Positions 51,701 through 64,000 of a DNA stretch of 64,000 bases are shown here, piece by piece; the stretch's first letter is position 1; each line of letters starts with the position of its first letter. The translations under genes were made by a program, and so were the position numbers. This DNA is from Vanilla planifolia (Eukaryota; Streptophyta; Magnoliopsida; Asparagales; Orchidaceae), in assembly GCA_023846275.1 (NCBI GenBank), contig CM043874.1, positions 31,943,130-32,007,129 of the forward strand. The letters are read 5' to 3'. The notes under the pieces are model-generated. The model had not been told where the DNA came from and did not search any database. It worked only from the letters and a program-made list of their open reading frames with translations.

Positions 51701-53600
51701 GAATTAGCATGCGTGTTATTTTAGAATTATTAAAAGATTAGCATTTCAAAATTGTGTTAATTTTTAAGTTGAGTAGGTGGTAACATCATAAGCATTAAGT
51801 ATTAACTTCTATAAAGTAATATTTTTGATATTTAAATTCATACATATTAATATAGATTTTAATAAAAAATTTATATGAAGGACTTTAATAAAAAAATAAC
51901 CCAAACTATAGATTATCACCAAGAATATAATAGTTCTTAAAAAGGCACTACTTTTTGGTGATGATGTCTTTTAATTTTGTAGATATTAGCATTTTGAGTG
52001 CCAAAGTGGTAAAAGGTTGAGTTAGTGGTGATTTTAGATAATAATAAAGTTTGGAGTACTACTAAAAGCAAGAATTTCTTTAGTTATTGAATGTCCTAGT
52101 AGAAGGTTTGTTAATTTCGATCCATGTCTCTCACAAGTGATTTGGTTACCAACTCTCTCGATGGAAAGTCTCTCACCATTGATCATTGTCTCTCACAAGT
52201 GAAGTTTAAATCTCTTCAAATAATTGGGTACACACAATTTGTTCATTAAAGTTGAAGATTGTAAACAAAATTATTTTTATTTCATAATTTTATAACCCTT
52301 ATAGTTTTGTGAATGTCTCAATTTATAAAGATCTCAAAATTTAGTCAATAAAAGTTTTTAAAAAAATTTAAAAAATATAAAGTTAAAAAAATCAATTGAA
52401 TTAAAAAATTCCAAAACTAACTATGCATTTTGATTGATGGCAACAGCGAGTGATGAAATGGTGGGTGGCACAATGGTAAGACAAGCAACACATGATAGAG
52501 AAGTTGGTCCAATTTTTGGGAAGGCACGGGTCAGGTAGAATAGAATGGGTTGATGGGACTGGTTGGTTGGTGTGGATCTTTGTCGGGATTCATGGGTAAC
52601 GGCTCAATGCACGCTCAGCAAAGGTCAAATGATACATAAATTTTTTCTTAATGGGATAGAGATTTTATCTATCAATGACACAAAGTACGCGTTTGAATCT
52701 TTCATTAAAAAAGCTATTTTTTTAATAGTAATAAGAAATATTACATTATTACAACTGCCACTATTGATAATAATCCAAAATGGTTGTTCTTTAATTTTTA
52801 TGTTTGTATTAAAGATATTGGTACACTTTCAGCGTCTTGCGATTATAGGGCTACAAAGATACATATAATATGAAATTTTTCATGTTTTCTAACTCTTTTT
52901 TTGCTTTCTCTTTTGTTATTATGTTTTCTTTCTATTTTAAATCTTCATATTAATTAGCACCTTCTAGGTTCATGGTCATAGATCTCTTTGGATTGTTTGC
53001 AGCTATATGTCATGTTTCATGGCACTTAAATTAGGCTGTTCCAAATTATGTTGGTTAAGTTAAAGAAGTGTGTAGAAAAGTGGATGATAATGTAGGTTTG
53101 TGAGCTTTAGAATTTATGGTAGATGGGGTAGATGAAGTGCGAGTGTAAGTGGTTGAGAAATAGAGGTCTGAGCCTTTTATGAAACTGGCTTGTCATATTT
53201 CTTATAATATAAAATCTAAATTTTTCAAAATTTCAAGCTATGCGATTGTCTTCCTCTAAATAGATCTATCATATAAGAATAACCTTTGTTATTTATCTTT
53301 CATTTTGATATATAGATTATTGGAATAAACTTATTGTACAACATAACCTTAAGATTTCTTCAAGTTTAAGATACCCCTTCATCATTATTAGTATATTATT
53401 ACTCTTAATTTCTAAGAAACTTATGGGCAACACATTAAGTTAGCCTTAATAAATTTATATTTTTTGCTCACTCAATTGGTGATAGTTAAACTAATATTAA
53501 TATTAGTCTATCAATTAATATAATCCTTAGGATCAAAATTACCATCAAAAGTTAGGATATATAGTTCCACGTTAGGGCTATGCTCTAATCCTGATATCTC
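51700..53600 (-). mobile_element. Fragment related to gypsy element A
   Basis: 51700-52600 aligns with the LTRs of element A; landmarks are the GGTGATGATGTCTT word near 51957, the CTCTCACAAG words near 52130 and 52190, and GGGTACACACAA near 52225, matching the GCTAGGTACACAC word near 18850. 53000-53600 aligns with 17260-17940, the leader side of A. Pol, which should lie between LTR and leader in this orientation, is missing. This could be a deleted copy or two separate fragments. The copy is more diverged than the two LTRs of A are from each other. Confidence 0.6.
52125..52202. repeat. 62-bp partial tandem duplication in LTR fragment
   Basis: The word tgtctctcacaagtga occurs at 52125 and 52187. 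A similar phrase precedes each copy (atttcgatcca and attgatcat), so this is a local duplication with a 62-bp period. The two LTR copies of element A have the phrase once. Confidence 0.7.
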
Positions 53601-56600
53601 TTAGGTCTTTCTTCTTTACTAAATATATCTAAATCATTATTTTAATCTAACTCATTGAAGGTTCATTTTTTCTTATATTATTCTGTTATCTCTTATGGAT
53701 ATTATAGTCAAATTTATCAGAAGGATTATCATGTTTCGTAGTTCTTATGTCTTCTAGGTTTTTTCTTTTAAATCATTAGTGTATCTCTTCTTCTCTTATT
53801 ATCTTTTTTTCTTCTAAGATTTTGTTCATATTGTTTGTTTTAGAGGATTTGTCCAACCATGTTGATGAGTTGTATTATTAATTGGAACATTGCAAACTTA
53901 GCATCTTAATTTATATTTTGTCTTTGATTTTGAACTAATTCTTCACTTTCATTTATCATTTGATTAGACCTATTAGATCTTATTATCATAGATAGGTTTT
54001 CCACATAAGGAGAAATCAAAGAATATAATGTTGGAATTTTTTTAATAACAAATTTGTGAAAGCAAGGCAACCACAATTATAGACCTACAAAACTAAGATA
54101 AGGTGTGCATTTAAGAAAATAGCAAGTGACCAAGGTCTAGCTTTAGACAAGGGTTAAAAGAATGTCTCTTTGCTTTACATGTTGAGCCACACGTAAGCAC
54201 AATTACCAATGCCAACTAACAAATCTACCTAAGTTAATTACTCGATGGAAAACTTGATTATACATTTTAATTTGTTCATTAATGTTTGATTTTGTGATGG
54301 ACCAATTAAAAACCAATCAAAATATCATTATAAACAAAAATATTGTGGTTTTGTTATCATCAAAGAAGTGTTGCACAATCAAGTGTTCAATAATGAGAAT
54401 TATTTTTAATATACTTGGAAAAGATTCTTTTCTATATATAAACAAAATAATTACTCTAAAATATGTGTCATTAAAGAGTTTAAATATAATTGAAAATATC
54501 ACAAATGAGTTATTGTAAGTAAAGAAGTCAATTCGTCAAAAAAGTATAGTTAATTTTTTTCATAATCAACTACAAAAGTATTAGAATGGTAAGTGTCGTA
54601 GAAGTTTTTGAAACCTAAACAAAAGACATCATTATTGTTATAAAGTACTTAAAATATTTACAAAGAATAACTAGAATTTCATAATAATGGAAAAAACATT
54701 GCATAAGAAATAAAAAAATATTAAAATTTATAAGAATAATGAAAATAAATAACATAAGGGAATGCTCAACATATTAGTAACTATGTGCAAAACATATTTA
54801 TTGGAAAATGTTTTCAAGATGTAATGTTCTTAAGTGCATAACGAGTTTGTTATGTGGGCATGAATTATATTGGTACAACACTTCTTCTAAAGATTTATAA
54901 AACTAATGGTGGATGTATGGACAACTTATGTGTTTGTGAGCATATTTTTTTCTTTACTCTTACAAAATCATAATGATCATTTCCAATTAGAGAGTTTGGA
55001 CAACAAGTTTTGTTTTGTAGATTAAATTGTTTTTTTATTATTAGTAATATGTTACATTTGATCCATCATTTATGTTGACTTTGATAATATTTACTTTTAT
55101 TGTTATATATTTTTTATCCATTGCATAATAAAATAGCCTTACATTTTTATTTATAAAAATGAATTTGTATTATTTTAATTGGAGATAAATTTTTATTAAT
55201 ATTTTGCAAAGTTTTAAGTAATTTTAATTTTATTTATTATTCTAAGTTTTATATTTTGTATTTCAATTTGTCAACTTTGTTTAAAAATTATATGTATTAT
55301 ATAATATTTTTTTTCATTTTTTTACTTTCAAAACATTTATACTATTACTATTTTATAAAACATTTGTTCTTACCATTTCTTATCAATGTAATATTCTGAA
55401 TATTTTTAATGCTTTAAAATTGTATTATTTCATATACTTTTACTTTACTTTTTCCTTTATGTTCGTTTGTTTCCGAAATTGGAATAGCACAACTTTTTTT
55501 TATCATGCCATATAAATATTTTATAAAAATAAAATACCCAACTTTAAATAATGAAATAATTTTTGGTTCTCTAGTATATAATATTTTGTTAATTTAAAAG
55601 ATATACATCTTACTCTAGGTAAATGATATTTACTAATTATTGAATTTTCTTTCAAAATTGTCGTTAATTTAGAAAGTTTTTAGAATGTTGACCAACACTT
55701 TTTACTTTCTAGAATACTAATTAAAAAATTTAATAAAATGCTATAATAAAATTTTATGATATTAATATATTAACAAAATATGCAAGTACAAGCAACGTAG
55801 CACAAAAATAAAAATAGATAAAGTTATCAAGAAAAATATGAAATATTTAGACATATTTGAATAATTAAGTTAAGAGCAATTACATTATGTGCATATAAAT
55901 AGTTTAAAAGAATAAAAATAATAGTGGCAGCAATATAACGAACTTATAAATTATTTTGTATATTTACATAATAGATTGACAAAAATATTTTTAAATATCT
56001 TCATTTAGTAAAACTTCACATTATAATGGAATACTAAAAATGCTAAAAACTTTTTTCATAATGTAATTACTAAATAATTTTGATAAAAAATATCATACAA
56101 TTAATTAAGATTCTGAAATTAATAACAAGTAAATAAACTGTGTAAGCATGTAAAGAAATAAATAATACCACTTCGTTGGAGAACGCATTATTAATTGGCA
56201 ATTTCCTCTTCAATTTAATATATGAATTTCGGTATTGAGAATATTGTACTTTAAATATCTCAAATGTTAAATATTTTATAATATTGAAAATATAAAATAG
56301 ATATTTCCTTCCTAATTTTTTATTATTTTAAATATTTTATTTTAACAATTACTTTTACTTGCTCATTATTATATTTATTGTTATATTTGCTTCAATATGA
56401 ATTTTTGATTACTCAATTTATTTTTGATAACTTATGTACATTGCTATATTGTTACAAATTAATAACTACATTAACTTTTAGTTGTCCATTTGCTTACGGT
56501 AACTTCCTATTTTTGCTACAATTTTAATGGAAGTTTTAAAAGAATTTAATAAGCAATTATAAACAATTACTTATGAATTTAAATTCTTTTATAACAGTGA

Positions 56601-59600
56601 TGAAAATAAAGTTAAAATATTTGATTTTAAGTAAAACTAAACCATGATGGAAAACAAGAAAATAATTTCAATAATAGAATATTTATAATATTAAAAACTA
56701 ATTCTTCACAAATATGTTACTAAACATTTTAAAAATAAAAAAAATAATTATAATACTAGAAAAAAGAAAATAATATTATTTATAATTTTCATTTTTTATA
56801 ACATTTTATAATCTTAAATTATGTATTTAAGGATTAGAGTAAATATTAAAAAAAATATCAAAATAAAATTTGTTGTAGAGAAAAAATACTTAACAACATA
56901 ATCAGATATTAAAAATCATGCAAAATTGTTGTTATAAATTTCTTTCTCTCCATTTTATGTGCAATAAGAATTTGTCATTGTTGTATTATTGCAAACATTT
57001 TTCTAATATAAAAAAAATTGGTCTTATCTTTTGAGTTTATAATACTTTACTTTAAGTTAAGTTTCTTTCTATGTTTTAACACTTTTTAATTTTGAAAAGT
57101 TGTGTGCTAAATTTAAATCACAACAAATTATGCAAATTGTTTTAAGAATTATTAATATTTACAATACAACTCTCTAAAAAATTTTATTTATAGTATTTTT
57201 TAAAATATTTTTTTTATCATAATATATATTTGATGCTTTTGAATATTTATTATTTTATGATAGATTTATTTGTCAAATCATCTTACTGTTCAACATCAAT
57301 TTTTTTTATTGAATTTTTTTGAACAAAACAAATGTTTTAGTGTTTACCATGAAATAAATTTAAATTTTTTAAAGAATAATTTGTAGGATTGTCAAGATAT
57401 ATCATTGCTAAATAAAAAATAACACAGGAGATCAAAATATATAAAGCTCTCATAATAACAAAATTGTTTTCACATTCAAAAATTTTGAAAAAAAACCAAA
57501 AATGTCTTTTATGTAAGTATTAAAAATATTTAATATTGTCTAACAACAAAAAACTTTAATGTTCATTGATATTTACAAAATAAGAGAATTTTCGTAAAGA
57601 AAAAAAAACATAACTTAAAAATTATAATTTTTGAAAATAAATGTATTAAAACGTAAATATGACAAATAAAAATATATTAAAACTTAAATGATACGATCTG
57701 TATAATAAAATATCAATAAACTAAATAAATATAAATTATTTACATAAATACAACATGTAAACATATATTAAAACTTAAAAAATATCATCAAAATAATAAA
57801 ATATTAATAAAATAAAAATAATAAATTGTTTACATAACACATAAATGATAAATCTCTTCTTACTATATGCTAAAAATATCCAAATTGTAAAAAAAAGATG
57901 TTAAAATTTAAAAAAAAAATATACAAAGAATTGTAATATAGTTAATATTTAAAATGCTAAAAGTTATGACTATAGAAGGTGTACATTATTTTTAGTGAAG
58001 AAAAATAAATAAATAAATTTAATTAAAAATACAAAAGGGTAAGAAGTGGTCTATGAAAAAAGAAACAGTCAACATAAATTAGAGATCATCCTCGTATGTG
58101 AATTATCTTTGTTATATATGATGGATAACGGCTCATGTTTATGGTAGGTGGCAGTTTCCTTTGATTTATAGTGCTTTTTTTACTATTACTGTCCACTCTT
58201 AAATTACGTTAACAACTTGAATAAGATTCTAAAAAATTGATTTAATATTGTAATTTTTTTTTTATATCATTTGATCATTAAAAATAAAGATATTCATCCC
58301 ATTTTAATTTAAAATATCTTATTAATCATTTATGATTAGCTATTTAAATTTTTATTAGTATAACAAAACCTTATTCATTATATTTTAAATATTTAGAGTT
58401 ATTTGTTGACGTAAATTTTTCGTTATCTCATCAAATTTTATAATTTATGCATTTAAGTTATTCTTATGATAATTGCCATTCTTTTGAATAGTTAAAATAT
58501 TTTATGTTGTTAATCATTTTCTCTTTCAAAAAAATATTTTACAATTTTTGCAAGAACATTTTTTGAAAGAACATTATAGATATAAAATCATGCTTGTTTA
58601 TTACAAAAATGTAAAATATAATTTCTAATTTTTTTTTGTTGTTTGTTATTACGATCATGTTGCATTTGTTTTAAAAGTTTCCATATTGATTGTGATACTT
58701 TAAATTTTTGGAATGATACAACAATTTTTTTAAAAACTTTTATTTGAATATTTAAAATATTTCATGTCATTGAAGTTGAATTTTTATTTATTTTTTAAAT
58801 ATTGTATATAATTGATTATTATGTAAAGAATGCACTCCATATTTTTTAGTAATTAATTTACCAATGTTTAATGTCAAAAATTTTAAGCTAATATTTGTTT
58901 ATTTCTATGTCATTAGTTTTATAATTATCAAATAAAAATATTAAATTTTTTTAAAAAAAGTTATATCTTTTGGGCAAGAAATTTTACACTAAATTAGTTC
59001 GTATAAAATTTTTCAAATAAGAAAAAAAAAATAATGGAATAGACTTTTTAGAATTTCAAATATTTTAACATATTACGTAAAAAATGGTTTTTTTATAATG
59101 CAATGATTCACAATATATTTTTATAAGTTAAAAAAATTAAACATGAAGTAGTAAAACAATATACTATACTTTAAAATGATAAGTGCATTTTATATCATTA
59201 GTGCATAATGTGAAATAATTTCAAAAAATTACATTTTAGAATTTTGACGTCCTATTTGTCGTACCTTTTAATCACTAAAAGGAAACATATTAATCCCACT
59301 TTTATTTGTAATATCGTATTAATAATTTTTTGTTGACTATTTATTTTTTTGCTAGTATAACAAAAACATTTTTATTATATTTTAAATAATAAGACTTATT
59401 TCTTGTCATAAATCTCTTTATAATATTGTAATATTATAGATTTTATACTCTTAACTACTTTTTATCTAATGCTCGTGCTTTTAAATAGCTTTAATATTTT
59501 TTTATCTTAATTATTTTTTATTCAATAAAAAAATGTTTTCCAAAAGTGCTTGCTAGAGCACAAATGATATTTGAAAATATTTTCTACAATATTTACAAAA

Positions 59601-62600
59601 TCTTTAAATTTTTTGTGTGATTTGTTATTAAAATTATATTTTTATTTTCTTTAAACTAATTATAATATATTATCATTTTTTTTCAAAGTATGGAATAATA
59701 CATAAAATCTTTTTTTTAATTTTATATTTATAAAATTTAATGTTCAATTGTTTGTTTCTTAAAACTCTACATAGTGGAATGTTGTGCAACACTTATGCTC
59801 AAGTTTTTACTAGTATTTTACTTATGTTTAACTTTAGAAATGTTATGTTAAGAATTTTATTAAATTTTATTATTAAAATTTTTAAATTACTGAATAAAAA
59901 ATTTAAAAAGGAATTTAAAAAAATTAAAAATTTATAAAATTATATTTTTATCAAAGAAATTTCAAATTGCTTAGTATAAATAAATTTATGAAATTATGAA
60001 AAACATTAATGTAAGAGATTATTTACAATTTACAAAATTATGTCACACTATCCAAAAGATGGTAATCTTAATATTACAATGATTGAAAATGTGTTATAAG
60101 TAGTTAATAAAATAAAAAATAATAAGTTGAAAATGTGGAGCAATACATGATATTTTAAATATTCAAAATTTTTTTTATCGTTATAATCTCAAGAAATAAG
60201 TTAGCATAACAAAATTTTCAAATAATTGACAAAATAATAATTATTATAGAAATTAGTCATTTAAGATTTTAATTAATATGTTAACATTTTCAAGAATTAA
60301 CATAGTGATATAATAAATATCATAACCAAGCCAACAAATACCAATAATATACAAATATAAAAACTACAAAAATTTCAATGGTAACAAATAAATAAATTTT
60401 GAACACTCCAATACAATAAGCAACAACATTAAAAAACTATTTAAAAATAAGCATTTAATGCAGCAAAAGTAAATTCTTTGAGACTATTTTTGATTGGATA
60501 ACTTTGTTATTAAAAAAAAATTGTTTACGTTCTAATCAAAATAAAAAAAATTACACAAGATTTTTCATTAAAAATTTATATAATTTAAAAATTTCGACCA
60601 TAAAAAAAAATTTGAAAAATTCAAAAACAAAAATAAAAAATTCTGATTATTTAAAAAAAAACTAAAATTAATCAAAGTAATGCCCATATAACCTAAGATT
60701 TAATGACCATAATGCTTTAAATTTGATTGTACATTATATATAAACGTTTATATTTACAAGAAAACTTTTAATATCTAATATATTAACAAAAAAGGTACTT
60801 GTAATTATTCACATTGATGTGTAATGTGATGAGAATAGAAATTATCATTTTAAAAAAATTTTAAAATAGTTATTTTAATGAAATTTTAAAAAGTAATATC
60901 TTAAATAAAAAAAAAGCAAATAGTAAAATTGACATAAAAGATAAAAAATATAATCCATAAATAGAAAATAAATTAAAAATAAAATTAAGCATTTTAAATG
61001 TTGATATATTCAATTCAGTATAAAAATAGTTCCTTAATATTTTATGGAAATAATCTTGATGTCATTAATAAAAACCTTTTTAAAATGCAAAACATATTAA
61101 AAATCTTAAGATTGTTGAATATCAGATATGACATAGACTATATGATCTAAAATTTTTAAAAAAAAAATTATCTATCAATGAGTAACAAAGTTACTAAGAA
61201 AAAATTAACTTGATAAAATTTAATAATTAATAGAAGTTTTAAAATAATAGCAAATAAGAAATATAGATAAATAACAAATGAAAATCATTCTCTTATCCTT
61301 AAAGTAATTATCTTATATGAGTTATTACAACTTAGATAGTATTATATAATCAAAATATTGTTATAACTTTAACATGTAAGTAAATAAAAAATGAGTGGGA
61401 TAAGTGTAAAACAAAGTAAATTATGAGGGGAAAGCTATAAAGTTAAATTGTCAAAATATTTAAAATATTTAAAATTTGTACATGTCCTAAAGAATTGTCG
61501 ATAATAGTGTACTTATGCTGACTTCTTTTAGCAAATTATTTTTTTTTAAATTTAAAACATAGAGATAATCACAATCATAACAAGATTTTTATGTGTTAAA
61601 AATCATATTTTGATTAGTAAATAATTGTCATAATAAGCTCAAACAAATTACTTAAGAAATAAACTACATAAGTAATCTATTTTAAATAAAAATGTTAAAA
61701 ATTAATGACATAACATGTATATAAGTAGTCTAAGCTTCTCGATACTTGAGGATGCTAAGGTCATCTTTAATAAAACTTATAATAAATTTTAAAAATGATT
61801 ATGACCATGCCTATCATTTTTTTTAGGATAGCTAACATGACTAAATTGTTCGATTATAGTACTGAATAAGTATTTCTGGTAACAAATTTAACTTTGATCT
61901 TTGGTTTGCATGGTGATGTATGACAAACCACCATCGCATACAATTCTAAGATCATCCAAGTTATTTTCTTTTTTTCTTTGCAATGATATATATTAATTAT
62001 AAACTATTCTTAGTTAACATAACCTAAATTTAGTTATAATTTTAAAATATTTTATAGAATTCAACATTACTATTGACTATAAACGTTTATTTTTTATTGC
62101 TTGTGCATTTATTTTATTTTGTAATATTTTTTATATTTTTTTATTCATAAAATTTTTTTATTTGAATTATATCATAAAGTAAACCTTCTTACAAAATTTA
62201 ATGAAATAATATTTTATAAATTTTTTAAATATTTAATTTTTAATGTGTTTTTATTTTTTATTTTTAATATTTTTTTTACATTTTTATATTTCGTTAATTT
62301 TGAAGGTTATATCCACTTATTTTCAATATATGATACATATATTGTGAACATTTCTAATAAACAATAATCTTTATTTCTTATTCAAGCACTATGTAACATT
62401 TTTTTCTTAAAGCCCTTTTAATTTTAGTGCTTACATTTTCTTATACCGGCTTACTTACGGAGCTCGCATTTTTATGAAAGGAGCTTCTTATAGTTATGTT
62501 GTTAGTTGGAAAATCAGAAACATTTTAATTATCTTAAATATTTTAGGTAGTTTACATTTTATATTTATTTAATTTTAACTATAAAATAATATTTTTTATC

Positions 62601-64000
62601 AAATTATAATTAAACTTTAAATTTTTAAATATTAAATTTCTTTTATGTAAAGAAATAATTCAAACAAAGTGTGAGATATAAATAACAAATCTATAGCAAA
62701 AATAAAAAATATAAAAGGCAAAAAAGGAAAAAGCAAACATAATTTCTTATTTAAGATATTTAACTTTGTCTATGTACCATGTGATTAAAAGCTTTAATTT
62801 TATAAAATTAAAATGAGAAGTGAGTAAACATAACCCACAATACACTTACAATATAAAAAAATGTGTGCTAGTTGAGAAAATTGATCCTAGAAGTATGGCA
62901 ATTACAAATGTCATATTTTTTAAAGGAACAACAAAATGGACAAATAATATAAATTCTTATTACATTGTCAAAATACTTATACATTAAACTTATTTTAAGA
63001 CATAATCAAACATAAACTTACTTTTAATTCTAAATCTTTCAAATATTTAAATAAAAGTTCAGAAAATTTTAAAAATACTTCATCTGATACTATACTCAAA
63101 AAAATAAATTGTATATTCTAAAAAATTAATAATTACAACTACCCCGATATAAAAATTAAAAAAAAACTTCATAGTATTAACATAATTAGTCATTATATGA
63201 TCACTTCTACAATTCTAATTTAACAATTATCACAATATAGTCAAAATATATTCAAAAGTGTAAACAAAATCAAGAAAAAAAAATTAAAAATCTTATTATT
63301 ACTTGTAATTAGATAGCTTCCATTTTGATGCCTGAATAAAATTTAATTTGATCGAAATAACAAAAATAAAATAATGTTGATAAATTATTAAAATAAGTAA
63401 TGTTTCTAAAATATTTTCAAATTTAGGTATGCATAAATCTTTAAAAACGTTTTCATATATTTTCTAAAGAATGTAAAATAGTAAACATATTAAAATTAAT
63501 AAGGATCTTAAATAATACCCTTTCAAAGTGTTAATTAACTAAGTAATGATATGTGCAATTAACTGTAGAATCATTATTGCTAAATAAATATTTAAAGTTT
63601 TGCAAAAATAAAATTCTTCATGATTAAACTTTGAAATGCTCCAAATCATTTACATAAGGAAAATTTTTTTTGAACTAGATTTTTGCAATTTATAATATAT
63701 CAATGTAAAACACCATAATAACTAATGAAAATAATTTGTAACATATGTAAAAAATAAAAAGTGTTAAAATATTATATTTTAAATTAATCATTTCCAATTT
63801 ACATTATATTATGCAAATCATCTTAACAATTGTGAGAAAGCATACTACATATTGTAAAAAACAAAATTAAATTATTAAAATATTTAATGGTAATAAAAAT
63901 TTTAAAACTTAATACCTAGGTGAAATCATTTCAAAAGAAATTAAAATAGATTAATAAAAAAATTATATTTAAGATTAACATGGTAGAGAAAACATGTACA
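53600..64000. other. AT-rich region without recognisable genes
   Basis: Nothing was recognised on either strand. 53600-54250 has somewhat more G/C and may be the tail of the element A-like fragment or its flank. From 54250 on the sequence is extremely AT-rich, much like 1-4950; a sampled line at 58681-58740 has 12 G/C in 60. Overlapping plus and minus ORFs at 54282-54518 mirror each other and look like chance. Confidence 0.6.

Noticed and set aside
53576..53600. GCTATGCTCTAATCCTGATATC as a second primer-binding site
   Set aside because: It resembles the complement of the Met-tRNA site, but the DNA to its right does not match any LTR copy, so it is not listed as a feature.

Overview
The window looks like gene-poor nuclear DNA of a land plant, almost certainly a seed plant. 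It holds relics of plant L1-type LINEs (a DUF4283/zinc-knuckle ORF1, and endonuclease, RT and RNase H pieces of ORF2), Ty3/gypsy retrotransposons with plant-type integrase tails, and a decayed stretch of plastid DNA in the land-plant order rpoB-rpoC1-rpoC2 with the rpoC1 group II intron. No intact nuclear gene was found. Every recognisable protein is broken by stops and frameshifts. Base composition is very AT-rich: a sampled line at 481-540 has 3 G/C in 60, while one in the transposon core at 14881-14940 has 24 in 60. Such AT-richness recalls Rafflesiaceae (Sapria type), but that is only an inference.

Layout. 1-4950: AT-rich, nothing recognised. 4960-7030 (minus): LINE relic with ORF1 and endonuclease but no RT. 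7030-12190: mostly unassigned, with an LTR-like promoter near 10.17 kb. 12190-19722 (minus): Ty3/gypsy element A with two LTR copies, a PBS-like site and relics of protease, RT, RNase H and integrase. 19723-21600 (minus): second gypsy relic (B), abutting A. 22250-25400 (minus): LINE ORF2 relic (C) plus an unidentified ORF pair. 25400-31290: AT dinucleotide run, a degenerate minisatellite and otherwise nothing. 31290-31740 (minus): LINE RNase H. 32740-39010 (plus): gypsy element E, split inside its integrase by a block holding a 1.5 kb polypurine tract. 38990-40060 (minus): second copy of the unidentified block seen at 24.3-25.4 kb. 44470-49400 (plus): plastid insertion. 51700-53600: fragment related to element A. 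53600-64000: AT-rich, nothing recognised.

The genes do not work together. The window is a graveyard of transposons and organelle DNA. The main results are the 4.9 kb collinear plastid operon relic, hidden because no long ORF survives, and the long polypurine tract inside a dead retrotransposon. Product calls come from reading translations by eye against remembered family consensus sequences. No database search was possible.
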